A DNA stretch of 64,000 nt from Planctomycetaceae bacterium. GTDB taxonomy: Bacteria > Planctomycetota > Planctomycetia > Planctomycetales > Planctomycetaceae. The stretch is taken from positions 54,824 to 118,823 of the forward strand of contig JAKFVC010000013.1 in assembly GCA_021732415.1 (NCBI GenBank), read 5' to 3'. A model generated the notes under the pieces. It searched no databases. It saw only the letters and a list, made by a program, of their open reading frames with translations, and was not told the origin of the DNA. The translations under genes were made by a program, and so were the position numbers. Of the stretch, positions 1 to 8,390 are shown in pieces (the stretch's first letter is position 1; the number at the start of each line of letters is the position of its first letter).

Positions 1-2576
1 ATCCCGACAAGCTGATCAAGCATGGACTCACATTCAGCGAAGTGGTCGAGGCGGTAAAGAAAAATAACTTCAATGTTGGCGGCGGCAATATTAGCCAATC
101 GAGCGGGATGCTAATTGTTCAGGGTCTCGGCCGGACGACGGATCTCGATCAACTGCGACAGATCGTTGTCACGGCCAAAGATGGCGTGCCGATTCGCGTA
201 TCGAATGTCGCTGAAGTCGTCATTGGCCATGAAATCCGTCGTGGGGCCGTGACTGCCAACGGCCAGGGCGAAGTAGTGCTTGGCCTTGGCTTTATGTTGA
301 TGGGGGAGAATAGTCACGAAGTCACTTGGGCCATGAAAGATAAGCTCAAGTCCTTGCAAGGAAGCCTCCCGCCCAACGTGCAGATTAAGTCGGTCTATGA
401 CCGTACCGAATTGGTGGACTTCGTCATCGACACGGTCCAGAAAAACCTGTTCGAAGGCGGGCTCATGGTCATCGCGGTGCTGTTCGCCTTCTTGGGGAAT
501 TTGCGTGCAGCCAGTATTGTTGCCTTGGCAATTCCGCTTTCGATGTTGTTCGCATTTACCGGAATGTACCGATTTGGGATCGCAGCAAGTCTACTGAGCC
601 TGGGGGCCATTGACTTTGGTCTCGTGGTCGACAGTTCCGTTGTGATGATTGAGAACTGCGTCCGGCATCTGGCCCATGATTCCAATAGCGGCAAGACCCG
701 ACTGGAGATCATCCGGGACGCTGCCGTCGAAGTTCGTAAGCCAACGATGTTCGGCGAACTCATCATCATGATCGTCTACCTGCCGATCCTGACCCTGGAG
801 GGAATCGAGGGAAAGATGTTCCGCCCCATGGCGCTCACCGTCATCTTTGCTCTCATGGGCTCAATGGTTCTGTCGCTGACGTTGATGCCGGTGCTCGCCA
901 GCTTGTTATTGCCGAAGAAGGTCGAGGAACGCGAGCCTTTCTTGATGCGGATTGCCCATGCCATCCACTATCCGATATTGCAGTTTGCCATGCACCACAA
1001 ATTGGCGGTCATGGGGTTTGCTGCCAGTGTACTCATCGTGGCGTTTGGGATGATTGCCCCCAATTTGGGATCAGAGTTCGTCCCCAAACTTTCCGAAGGA
1101 GCGATGGTCGTGGGAGTCATTCGGCTCGCCGGCACTGATCTCGATGCCTCAATCCGTTCCAACACCCAGATGGAGAAAGCGATCCTCACGTCGTTCCCCG
1201 ACGAGGTCGAAAACGTCTGGAGTCGGGTTGGAACTGCCGAGGTCGCCACTGATCCAATGGGCATCGAACTCACCGACATTTTCATCACTCTCAAGCCGCG
1301 ATCCTACTGGAAACGGGCCCACACCCAATCCGAACTGACGGAACTCCTCGAACTGCAGTTGCGTGAATTCAAAGGGGTCAAACTCGGGTTCTCGCAACCC
1401 ATCGAGATGCGCGTCAATGAAATGGTGTCTGGGGTCAGGGCCGATCTGGGTGTGAAGCTGTTCGGCGACGACTTCGATATCCTCGTGAAAAAAGGCCAGG
1501 AGATCGAGGCGATACTCAAATCTATCGCCGGAGCCGCTGACGTCAATGTTGAGCAAGTCACAGGGCAACCGATGCTGCAGATCAAGGTCAACCAAGACCA
1601 GGTGGCTCGCTATGGCGTCTCCGCACAAGCGGTACTCGATCTCGTGGAATCTATCGGCAGCAAGCCGCTCGGAGAAGTCGTCGAGGGTCAGCTCCGGTTT
1701 CCGCTGATCGTGCGACTGCCTGAACAGTTTCGGGCCAGTCCGGAGGCGATCGGCCAGATGCTCATTTCCACACCTGCCGGAGAACGAATCCCGCTGTCAC
1801 GCCTGGCGACCGTCGAGGTTGTCGAAGGTCCATCGACCATCACACGGGAATGGGGGCAACGGAGAATCACCGTGACATCAAACGTGCGTGGTCGCGATCT
1901 GGGTACCTTCGTCGCGGAAGCTCGACGGAAAATTGGCGAACAAGTTGCACTCCCATCCGCTCGGTATCGGGTGGAGTATGGCGGACAGTTCGAAAACCTC
2001 CAGCGAGCTCAAACGCGGCTGCTGATCGTGGTGCCGCTGGCCTTGGTCATGATCTTCGTTCTGTTGTACATGACCTACCACAATATCGTGGATGCCCTCC
2101 GCGTCTTCACGGGAGTCCCGTTTGCCTGGGTTGGCGGCATCTTCGCCCTCTGGCTACGAGATATGCCGTTTTCAATCTCAGCGGGGGTCGGATTCATTGC
2201 CATGTCGGGCGTGGCTGTCCTCGATGACATGATTCTCGTCTCGTACATTCGACAACTTCGCCACCAGGGATTGCCCCTCGACGAAGCAGTGACCCAAGCT
2301 GCGATTACCCGGTTGCGCCCCGTGCTGATGACTACCCTGGTTGCCAGCCTGGGATTCCTGCCGATGGCCTTCAGCGAGGGCATGGGAGCCGAAGTGCAGC
2401 GACCATTGGCAACCGTCGTCATTGGTGGTGTCATTGGAGCCATGATCATGTCACTACTTGTACTGCGAGTGCTGTATCTGCTGTTCAACGCAGTGCTTTC
2501 CCATGACGGGGCAGAAGAAGTCACACAAGATCGAAGTCGGGTGGCTGACCAATCGCTGGTGGCCGTCGATCAATGA
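1..2576 (+). CDS. czcA: CzcA/CusA-type heavy-metal RND efflux pump (5' end outside window)
   Basis: Inner-membrane proton-driven pump of the HME-RND family that exports divalent or monovalent metal ions through a tripartite complex. The reading frame is already open at base 3, so the first part of the gene (first transmembrane helix and part of the porter domain) lies upstream of the window; the in-frame GTG at 42 is not the real start. Visible family features are the TM4 proton-relay segment DFGLVVDSSVVMIEN, the porter-domain stretch containing MGIELTDIFITLKPRSYW, and the C-terminal helices around MTYHNIVDALRVF. The C-terminal half keeps the usual HME-RND length. It heads a run of plus-strand metal genes (HMA-like protein 80 bp downstream, Cys-rich lipoprotein next). 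The metal specificity (Co/Zn/Cd versus Cu/Ag) cannot be read safely from what is visible. Confidence 0.93.
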   Translation, partial: PDKLIKHGLTFSEVVEAVKKNNFNVGGGNISQSSGMLIVQGLGRTTDLDQLRQIVVTAKDGVPIRVSNVAEVVIGHEIRRGAVTANGQGEVVLGLGFMLMGENSHEVTWAMKDKLKSLQGSLPPNVQIKSVYDRTELVDFVIDTVQKNLFEGGLMVIAVLFAFLGNLRAASIVALAIPLSMLFAFTGMYRFGIAASLLSLGAIDFGLVVDSSVVMIENCVRHLAHDSNSGKTRLEIIRDAAVEVRKPTMFGELIIMIVYLPILTLEGIEGKMFRPMALTVIFALMGSMVLSLTLMPVLASLLLPKKVEEREPFLMRIAHAIHYPILQFAMHHKLAVMGFAASVLIVAFGMIAPNLGSEFVPKLSEGAMVVGVIRLAGTDLDASIRSNTQMEKAILTSFPDEVENVWSRVGTAEVATDPMGIELTDIFITLKPRSYWKRAHTQSELTELLELQLREFKGVKLGFSQPIEMRVNEMVSGVRADLGVKLFGDDFDILVKKGQEIEAILKSIAGAADVNVEQVTGQPMLQIKVNQDQVARYGVSAQAVLDLVESIGSKPLGEVVEGQLRFPLIVRLPEQFRASPEAIGQMLISTPAGERIPLSRLATVEVVEGPSTITREWGQRRITVTSNVRGRDLGTFVAEARRKIGEQVALPSARYRVEYGGQFENLQRAQTRLLIVVPLALVMIFVLLYMTYHNIVDALRVFTGVPFAWVGGIFALWLRDMPFSISAGVGFIAMSGVAVLDDMILVSYIRQLRHQGLPLDEAVTQAAITRLRPVLMTTLVASLGFLPMAFSEGMGAEVQRPLATVVIGGVIGAMIMSLLVLRVLYLLFNAVLSHDGAEEVTQDRSRVADQSLVAVDQ

Positions 2577-2655
2577 GTTAGAAGTGAGTGATGATGACGG
2601 CTGGCCGTGGACGGCTGGCCGTCGGCAACAATTCTTAAGGAAAGGAATCCGAAGC

Positions 2656-2982
2656 ATGAAAACGCAGTTCTGTTGGCAGGTCGCGCTCGTCCTTACAGTA
2701 TTCGTCGCGAATACATTTGCGGCTGGAAATGAATCGCCGACGACAATCACGGTCGAGCGCATGTGCGAGACTTGCGCGAAGAAGATTGTGGAGAAGCTTA
2801 AGAAAATGCCGGAAGTGACAGGGGTCAAGACCGACGTGAAGGCCAAAACCATCTCGGTCACTCCGAAAGCTAACAAGACACTTTCAGCCAAGGTGTTATG
2901 GGAGACTGTCGAGAAGGAAGGCGAGCGGCCCGTAAAGCTCGAGGGACCCAGCGGAACGTTTACCAAAAAGCCAAAGTCGTGA
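2656..2982 (+). CDS. Periplasmic HMA-like metal-binding protein
   Basis: 108-residue protein with an N-terminal signal peptide (hydrophobic segment ending TFAAG) followed by one heavy-metal-associated-like ferredoxin fold. The metal site reads RMCETCAKK, a CxxC as in MerP/CopZ-type carriers, and the rest (VTGVKTDVKAKTISV) follows the expected beta-alpha-beta pattern. The ATG at 2656 is chosen because AAGGAAAGG precedes it and because the signal peptide begins there; a longer in-frame version would run back into the pump gene. It sits directly behind czcA, so a role as a periplasmic metal carrier or sensor for the pump is inferred. MerP-like is the nearest alternative name. Confidence 0.85.
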   Translation: MKTQFCWQVALVLTVFVANTFAAGNESPTTITVERMCETCAKKIVEKLKKMPEVTGVKTDVKAKTISVTPKANKTLSAKVLWETVEKEGERPVKLEGPSGTFTKKPKS

Positions 2983-3068
2983 TGATTCGTCTGCAAGTAG
3001 TTCCAATTAATTTCGTACGGCCGTGGATGACCGCACGGGGACATGGGGTTTCTTAAATGGAGGTGATG

Positions 3069-3443
3069 ATGAGGACAATTCGAAGCATATCGATGTTGTG
3101 GCTGGTGGTATTGACCGCGCTCGCCGGCTGCAGTCAGGAGAAGCCGCCCGTCGCGGAATCGGGCCGGAAGACGGGCAACGCCGGTGCCAAACCGGAAGCT
3201 GTAGTGGCGAAGGGGGACGACCATTCAGGATGGTGGTGCTCCGAGCATGGCATTCCGGAAGGGATCTGTGCCCAGTGCAGCACCAAACTGGCTGCTGACT
3301 ACCAGAAGAAAGGGGACTGGTGCAAGGAGCACGATCGGCCTGAATCGCAATGCTTCATCTGCCACCCCGAATTGGAACAGAAGTTCGCCGCACAGTACGA
3401 GGCCAAGTTCGGAAAGAAGCCGCCGAAGCCGGAACTCAATTGA
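3069..3443 (+). CDS. Cys-rich lipoprotein of a metal-efflux operon
   Basis: About 124 residues. The N-terminus is a lipoprotein signal with lipobox LAGC around residue 20, so the protein should be anchored to a membrane facing the periplasm. The mature part has three repeated Cys/His clusters: WWCSEHGIPEGICAQC, DWCKEHDRPESQC and FICHPELE, each of the form C-x-E-H followed by C, which look like metal ligands. Two upstream in-frame ATGs exist (3057, 3066); 3069 is preferred because GGAGG (3059-3063) then has a 5-base spacing. It follows the HMA-like protein by about 90 bp. No named family was recognised; a role in periplasmic metal capture for the RND pump is inferred from composition and position. 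Confidence 0.8.
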   Translation: MRTIRSISMLWLVVLTALAGCSQEKPPVAESGRKTGNAGAKPEAVVAKGDDHSGWWCSEHGIPEGICAQCSTKLAADYQKKGDWCKEHDRPESQCFICHPELEQKFAAQYEAKFGKKPPKPELN

Positions 3444-3601
3444 TCTCAAGAATGGACGGCGGGGAGTAAGGACGCAATCCTCTCCCCACGTTCATTGTTC
3501 CGACGATCCTTTCTCGTCACTACCGAAGAAACCAAGCGATGAGTCTGGCCACATACAAGTCGCAGTGACCCGCTGAGGAATCGGCTACAGAGGAGCGACA
3601 C

Positions 3602-5503
3602 ATGGATGTTCGTGACCTAAGTCAAGACAATGTGCCACTGGATAAATCGGACAATCGGAGATGGTGTGAGTATGCCGTACTAATGGGCTTAGGCCTGCTG
3701 GTGTTCGGAACCAATCTCGGCGCCACTCGCCTGTGGGACGTCGACGAAGCGATTTTTTCGCAGGCCGCGGTGGAGATGATGCAACGCGGAGATTTGGTCA
3801 CGCCTTTTTATAACGGGCAATTGTTCACTCACAAGCCGCCATTTATGTATTGGTGCCAGATCGCGGCATTTCACATATTTGGACGAACTGAATTCGCCGC
3901 ACGGTTTTTCTCGGCGATCTTTGGGATTGGCACACTCTTGGTTACCTACGAGTTGGGCCGCTTGCTGTTTAACTCGAGGACGGGTTTGTGGGCCGGATTA
4001 GTATTAGGCAGCTGCATCAATTTTGCCGTGATTGCACGTGCGGCAACGCCCGATGCGTATCTCACTTTCTTTTGCACCTTAGCAATGTTGGTCCTAGTAC
4101 GAGGAACGAGATCCCGCTCGGTCCTATGCCGGAGCACCGGCAACGCGGCAGACGCAGGACGGCCGAGTCCTGAGCCATTTGACAACCATCCCCTGGTCCC
4201 CTGGCAGCCCGAACTGCCGCCAAGTTGGTTGGCGTATGGCATAGCCTACGGCCTCATGGCTGTCGCAACCCTCATCAAAGGGCCAGTGGGTATTGTGATT
4301 CCCATGGCCGTTTGGGGCATGTTTCTGCTGATTGAACAGTTGGCTGCTGAACGAAGTAAGCGACAATTGGAGCCGGTCGAGCCGCGGCGAGAATCACCTC
4401 TCGCAACCACACATTTCCAAAACGTCGTGCAGTCGCTGTGTTGGTTCCTCCGACTATTTTGGCCCCCTTATTTCCTGCTGACAGTGTGGCGGATGCGTCC
4501 GATTACGGCATTGGCGGTGTTGCTGCTCATGGCCGGACCTTGGTATCTGGCAGTCGGACTCAGAACCGACGGAGACTTTCTGCGCGAGTTTTTCCTAGTC
4601 CACAATTTTGGCCGCGCCGCGCTTCCCATGGAAAGCCATCGCGGTCCCTTCTTCTATTATCTCATTGCGATCTGTATCGGCACGTTTCCCTGGTGTGTGC
4701 TGATTTGGCCCGCGATGGTACATACTGCGCGCGCCATTCGCGCAGGCGATCCTGCTCGAGCGGGTTACTTGCTGATTACTTGTTGGACCTGCGTATGGAT
4801 TGGCGCCTTTTCCCTTGTCGCCACGAAATTGGCTAACTACGTAATTCCCGCTTATCCAGCCATCGCATTGGGATGCGCGGCCGCCGTCGATGCGTGGCTG
4901 CGGCGAGACGCAAGCCTTCCCTATCTGGCACCGCTACGTCGGGCTTGGGTCTCAATCGCATTGGTGGGATTGGGCATATTGATCGCCGTGCCAATCTTAA
5001 CGCGCATCTTGTTTGATGGCGAAATCTCGCCAGCGCTTATCGGTCTGGTCCCGTTGGTTGGGGCGACGATTGGTTGGCGCTATTCCGAAGCTGGAAACAT
5101 TGAACATGCCGTTACGGCTCTGGCAATTACCGGAGTAGTCTTTTGCGTCGGACTCCTCGGCTTCGCTGTGTTGCCTGTCGATGCACATAAAACTACTCAT
5201 CTCTTTGCGGCGGAGATTCAGCGAAACTCGATCGGTAACGCTCATGTCGCCACGTACAAATACTCCCCCCCAAGTCTCTTATTCTATTCTCAAATTCCGT
5301 TTGAACGGTTGCGCTCGCGCGATGCTGTCGCCGTTTATTTCCGAGATCATCCGAAGCATGCGTTTCTTGTCACCACGGAAAGGGCTTTCGGCGAACTGAC
5401 TGGATACCTGCCGGCCGACATGGCCGTGGTCCGAAAGGAACGATTGTTTTTGAAACAAGAGAATGTTGTTCTCCTCACTCGTAAAACTCGAATGTTGCAC
5501 TAG
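3602..5503 (+). CDS. ArnT/PMT-like glycosyltransferase (GT39 type), integral membrane
   Basis: 633-residue multi-spanning membrane protein. Family GT39/GT83 enzymes move a sugar from a polyprenyl-phosphate carrier to an extracytoplasmic acceptor. The signature is near the N-terminus: LWDVDEAIFSQAAVEMM with the catalytic acidic pair after the first helix, then HKPPFMYW. At least ten hydrophobic segments follow, and the C-terminal soluble part (from about residue 540) is short. Start at 3602 is supported by GAGGAG six to seven bases upstream. It precedes a GT2 polyprenyl-phosphate-sugar synthase type gene by 83 bp, a usual pairing in which the GT2 makes the lipid-linked donor. The acceptor is unknown. 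Why it sits between two metal transporters is unexplained. Confidence 0.85.
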   Translation: MDVRDLSQDNVPLDKSDNRRWCEYAVLMGLGLLVFGTNLGATRLWDVDEAIFSQAAVEMMQRGDLVTPFYNGQLFTHKPPFMYWCQIAAFHIFGRTEFAARFFSAIFGIGTLLVTYELGRLLFNSRTGLWAGLVLGSCINFAVIARAATPDAYLTFFCTLAMLVLVRGTRSRSVLCRSTGNAADAGRPSPEPFDNHPLVPWQPELPPSWLAYGIAYGLMAVATLIKGPVGIVIPMAVWGMFLLIEQLAAERSKRQLEPVEPRRESPLATTHFQNVVQSLCWFLRLFWPPYFLLTVWRMRPITALAVLLLMAGPWYLAVGLRTDGDFLREFFLVHNFGRAALPMESHRGPFFYYLIAICIGTFPWCVLIWPAMVHTARAIRAGDPARAGYLLITCWTCVWIGAFSLVATKLANYVIPAYPAIALGCAAAVDAWLRRDASLPYLAPLRRAWVSIALVGLGILIAVPILTRILFDGEISPALIGLVPLVGATIGWRYSEAGNIEHAVTALAITGVVFCVGLLGFAVLPVDAHKTTHLFAAEIQRNSIGNAHVATYKYSPPSLLFYSQIPFERLRSRDAVAVYFRDHPKHAFLVTTERAFGELTGYLPADMAVVRKERLFLKQENVVLLTRKTRMLH

Positions 5504-5586
5504 GAGTATTTGCTGCTTGACGCTGGTTTCGTTTTGACGACACCAGTCCATTCCCAAATTCGCTCAGGGCTTAAGGAGTCTGTGAA

Positions 5587-6492
5587 ATGTCGACAATGTT
5601 AGTCTCCTCCCGATCATACGTTCGCACTGCGCCCTCGACAGCGTCCCAGACTATCGTTGTGGTGCCCTGTTATAACGAGGAATGCCGCCTTCCCATGCAG
5701 TGTTTTCGTGACTTTGTCGAGCAAGATCACGAGACGCAGTTTTGCATGGTGAACGATGGCAGTCGCGACGCCACGCTCATGCTGCTCTATCGTTTGAAAG
5801 CAGAGTATCCAGACCGCTTTTTGATCGTGAATTTACCTCTGAATTGCGGTAAAGCTGAGGCGGTTCGCCAAGGCATCTGCACCGCACTCGAACACGATCC
5901 GAAATATGTGGGATATTGGGACGCGGATCTTGCCGCACCGTTGGATGCGATCTTGCAATTTCGCGACGTCCTGAATCGTCGCCCGGAAACGCATCTCGTG
6001 ATCGGAACGCGCCTACCATTGCTAGGGCACGCCATAGAGCGCAGTCTAATCCGTTATTTTCTGGGACGTCTTTTTGCATCATGTGCTACTGGGGTTTTAG
6101 GACTTCGCATCTATGACACCCAGTGTGGTCACAAGCTGTTCCGAGTCGACGACAAGTTGCGCGATGTTTTTAAAACGTCGTTTAACGTGAGATGGATTTT
6201 CGACGTCGAGCTGTTTGCACGCTGGATTGGGAATCGGGACCATGAAAGTATAAAGCACGCCCAGGACGCGATTTACGAGTTGCCGTTAGATGCATGGCGA
6301 GATGTCGCAGGCTCGAAGCTCAAGCCGTTCGACTTCGTTCGAGCGTTCTTCGAACTCGCCACGATTGGATGGTTTTATTGGAGCACGCATTCGAAACCGG
6401 AATCAATCCCCGCGTTGACAGCCGACACCACGCCCAGCGCTCTACTCCGCACCAAGCCTGAACATAGTTCTGATCGTCGACGCGCGGCCTAA
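5587..6492 (+). CDS. GT2 family glycosyltransferase, dolichol-phosphate-sugar synthase type
   Basis: 301 residues. Cytoplasmic GT-A fold enzyme that would transfer a nucleotide-activated sugar to a polyprenyl phosphate. Motifs: VVVPCYNEECRLP at the start of the fold (residues 24-36), VNDGSRDATL for nucleotide binding, and the DxD-type metal site WDADLAAPLDAILQF. A C-terminal hydrophobic stretch near FFELATIGWFYW may attach it to the membrane. AAGGAG lies eight bases before the ATG. It follows the GT39 gene and likely supplies its lipid-linked donor. The C-terminal 30 residues are low-complexity and may be dispensable. Confidence 0.88.
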   Translation: MSTMLVSSRSYVRTAPSTASQTIVVVPCYNEECRLPMQCFRDFVEQDHETQFCMVNDGSRDATLMLLYRLKAEYPDRFLIVNLPLNCGKAEAVRQGICTALEHDPKYVGYWDADLAAPLDAILQFRDVLNRRPETHLVIGTRLPLLGHAIERSLIRYFLGRLFASCATGVLGLRIYDTQCGHKLFRVDDKLRDVFKTSFNVRWIFDVELFARWIGNRDHESIKHAQDAIYELPLDAWRDVAGSKLKPFDFVRAFFELATIGWFYWSTHSKPESIPALTADTTPSALLRTKPEHSSDRRRAA

Positions 6493-6724
6493 TCTGAGTA
6501 AGTCGCACTGAGTCTATTCTCAAACTCATTGATGACTGTACTCTGATATTTGTTACACCGTAGATCTGACGTTGCAGGAATGATTTGCCATTGCGTCTCC
6601 TAGTGTTCGTCCTCATCTTTCGTTAGGTCGCAGCAAAGGACAATCGACAATTATCGAGTTCAAGGGCAAACTTATCGAGATGGGATTCAATGATGAAATA
6701 TCGGCCGGGCCTGTGGAGATCAAG

Positions 6725-8080
6725 ATGAGGGGTTGGGCGCCGAGACTGATGTGGGATGCATGGCGAACTAAACGCGGCGGCCTCGCTGCTCTTAAAACGA
6801 AGCAGCGATTACGCCTGACAGAGATGGTGGCTTTCGCACGAGACAATTCTCGTTACTATCGGGAACTCTATCGCGATGTGCCAGAAGATGTGGGTGACAT
6901 CAAGCTCTTGCCCGTTACTGACAAGAAAAAACTGATGGCGAGGTTTAACGACTGGGTCACTGATCCCACAGTTACAATCGAGACGGTGCGTGAGTTCGTG
7001 GATAATCCTAAATTGATCGGTGACAAGTTTCTCGGCAGATATACTGCGCTCACCACTTCAGGCACCACTGGCACTCCCGGGATATTTATTTGGGACGATC
7101 GGACGATGAGCGTGATTAGTGCATTGGCACTTCGCATGCTCAGCTCGTGGCTCACTGTGTCCGATTTCGTTCGGATTCTTGTAGGCGGCGGTCGGATGAG
7201 CATGGTCATGGGAGCTGGCGGTCACTTCGCTTCGGCCGTAGCCGCTGCCCGTCTTCGCAAGCGCCGAGGCAAGCGGATGCAAGCCCTGTCAGTGCATACG
7301 CCACTGCAGGAGCTTGTCGCCCAACTCAATCAGTTCCAACCGTCTATATTAGCTCCCTATGCGAGCATCGCTAAGTTATTGGCCAGCGAACAGCAAGCCG
7401 GTCGCCTGAACATAACGCCGGTGCTGACCGTGCTCTCCGCCGAAGGGCTGCCTGCAGGTGAGTACGGTCGCGTCGCGAAAGCATTTGGCAGCAAAGTTGG
7501 TAACAGCTATGCCGCTACTGAGTGTCCCTTCCTGAGTTACAGTTGCGAGCACGGCTGGCTGCATGTCAACAGCGACTGGGTTATTCTGGAGCCAGTGGAC
7601 GCCGATTACCAGCCGACTCCACCTGGAGAACAGTCCCACACGGTTCTAATCAGCAACCTGGCCAACCTCGTGCAGCCGATCTTGCGCTATGACATTGGCG
7701 ACAGCGTGCTACAGAGACCCGATCCGTGTCCGTGCGGCAACCCACTTCCGGCAATCCGTGTGCAAGGCCGCACTCCCGATCTCCTAATTTTTCCCGATCA
7801 TGCCGGTAAGCAAATCGTCATGGCACCTCTGGCCCTTGAAGTGAGTAATCTACCCGGGCTTCAACTGATACAGATTGTGCAGACATCCCCAACGAACCTT
7901 CGCGTGCGGTTGCTCGCCGAGAGTAACGCCGATCCCGAGCGCCTGTGGGAGTCAGTACAGAGCACGATCAAAAGGACGCTTACCGAGCATGCACTCGTCA
8001 ATGTCACAATTGAGCGAGCTGATGAGCCACCGGAACAGTCAACCGGCGGCAAGTACCGCTCCATCATTCCGCTGAATTGA
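6725..8080 (+). CDS. Phenylacetate-CoA ligase-like / CapK-type adenylate-forming enzyme
   Basis: About 451 residues from the chosen start. ANL-superfamily fold: the ATP-binding loop is TTSGTTGTPG, the mid-domain motif is YAATECPFLSY, and the hinge region has RYDIGD. Members activate carboxylic acids as acyl-AMP; the CapK/PaaK branch is often found in polysaccharide clusters, which fits the two glycosyltransferases upstream. The ATG at 6725 has GGAG six bases upstream; an in-frame ATG at 6680 adds 15 residues but lacks a good ribosome-binding site. The next gene begins 10 bp after the stop, so the two are probably co-transcribed. Substrate unknown. Confidence 0.82.
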   Translation: MRGWAPRLMWDAWRTKRGGLAALKTKQRLRLTEMVAFARDNSRYYRELYRDVPEDVGDIKLLPVTDKKKLMARFNDWVTDPTVTIETVREFVDNPKLIGDKFLGRYTALTTSGTTGTPGIFIWDDRTMSVISALALRMLSSWLTVSDFVRILVGGGRMSMVMGAGGHFASAVAAARLRKRRGKRMQALSVHTPLQELVAQLNQFQPSILAPYASIAKLLASEQQAGRLNITPVLTVLSAEGLPAGEYGRVAKAFGSKVGNSYAATECPFLSYSCEHGWLHVNSDWVILEPVDADYQPTPPGEQSHTVLISNLANLVQPILRYDIGDSVLQRPDPCPCGNPLPAIRVQGRTPDLLIFPDHAGKQIVMAPLALEVSNLPGLQLIQIVQTSPTNLRVRLLAESNADPERLWESVQSTIKRTLTEHALVNVTIERADEPPEQSTGGKYRSIIPLN

Positions 8081-8090
8081 GGAACGGATT

Positions 8091-8324
8091 ATGAGCCGTC
8101 TGCGAGAGATCGCAAAGTTCGTCTGTGGAGCAGAAGCATTTCATGCCCTTGTCCATACCGTTTTATGGTTTTCGGGCACCACGCTGACCGTATTTGGTTT
8201 TAAAGAAACCCCGATAGTGCACATGTCAGGTGCTATCGTGAACGCACTCATTTCGCTCGCACTTGGCATCTATGGCTGGGGACCATTCGGACGTCGTTCA
8301 ACTTCGGACAAGCATCCTGAATGA
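8091..8324 (+). CDS. Small membrane protein, unknown function
   Basis: 77 residues with two hydrophobic segments (about residues 16-34, FHALVHTVLWFSGTTL, and 46-64, MSGAIVNALISLALGIYG) and a hydrophilic tail. GAGG is eight bases before the ATG, and the gene lies 10 bp behind the PaaK/CapK-like gene and 66 bp before the P-type ATPase, so it is very likely translated as part of the same transcript. No family was recognised. His18 and His22 in the first helix and His45 before the second are the only obvious potential metal ligands, so a link to the ATPase is only a guess. Confidence 0.72.
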   Translation: MSRLREIAKFVCGAEAFHALVHTVLWFSGTTLTVFGFKETPIVHMSGAIVNALISLALGIYGWGPFGRRSTSDKHPE

Positions 8325-8390
8325 CCAGTAGAGCAAGTCGCCAGTAGCTAGTATCGCACCATCTTTCCGCTAAGCTGAGGCCACTTTATC

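Noticed and set aside
1149..1628. Antisense open frame inside czcA
   Set aside because: Shadow of a well-supported coding region; no start signal or family pattern.
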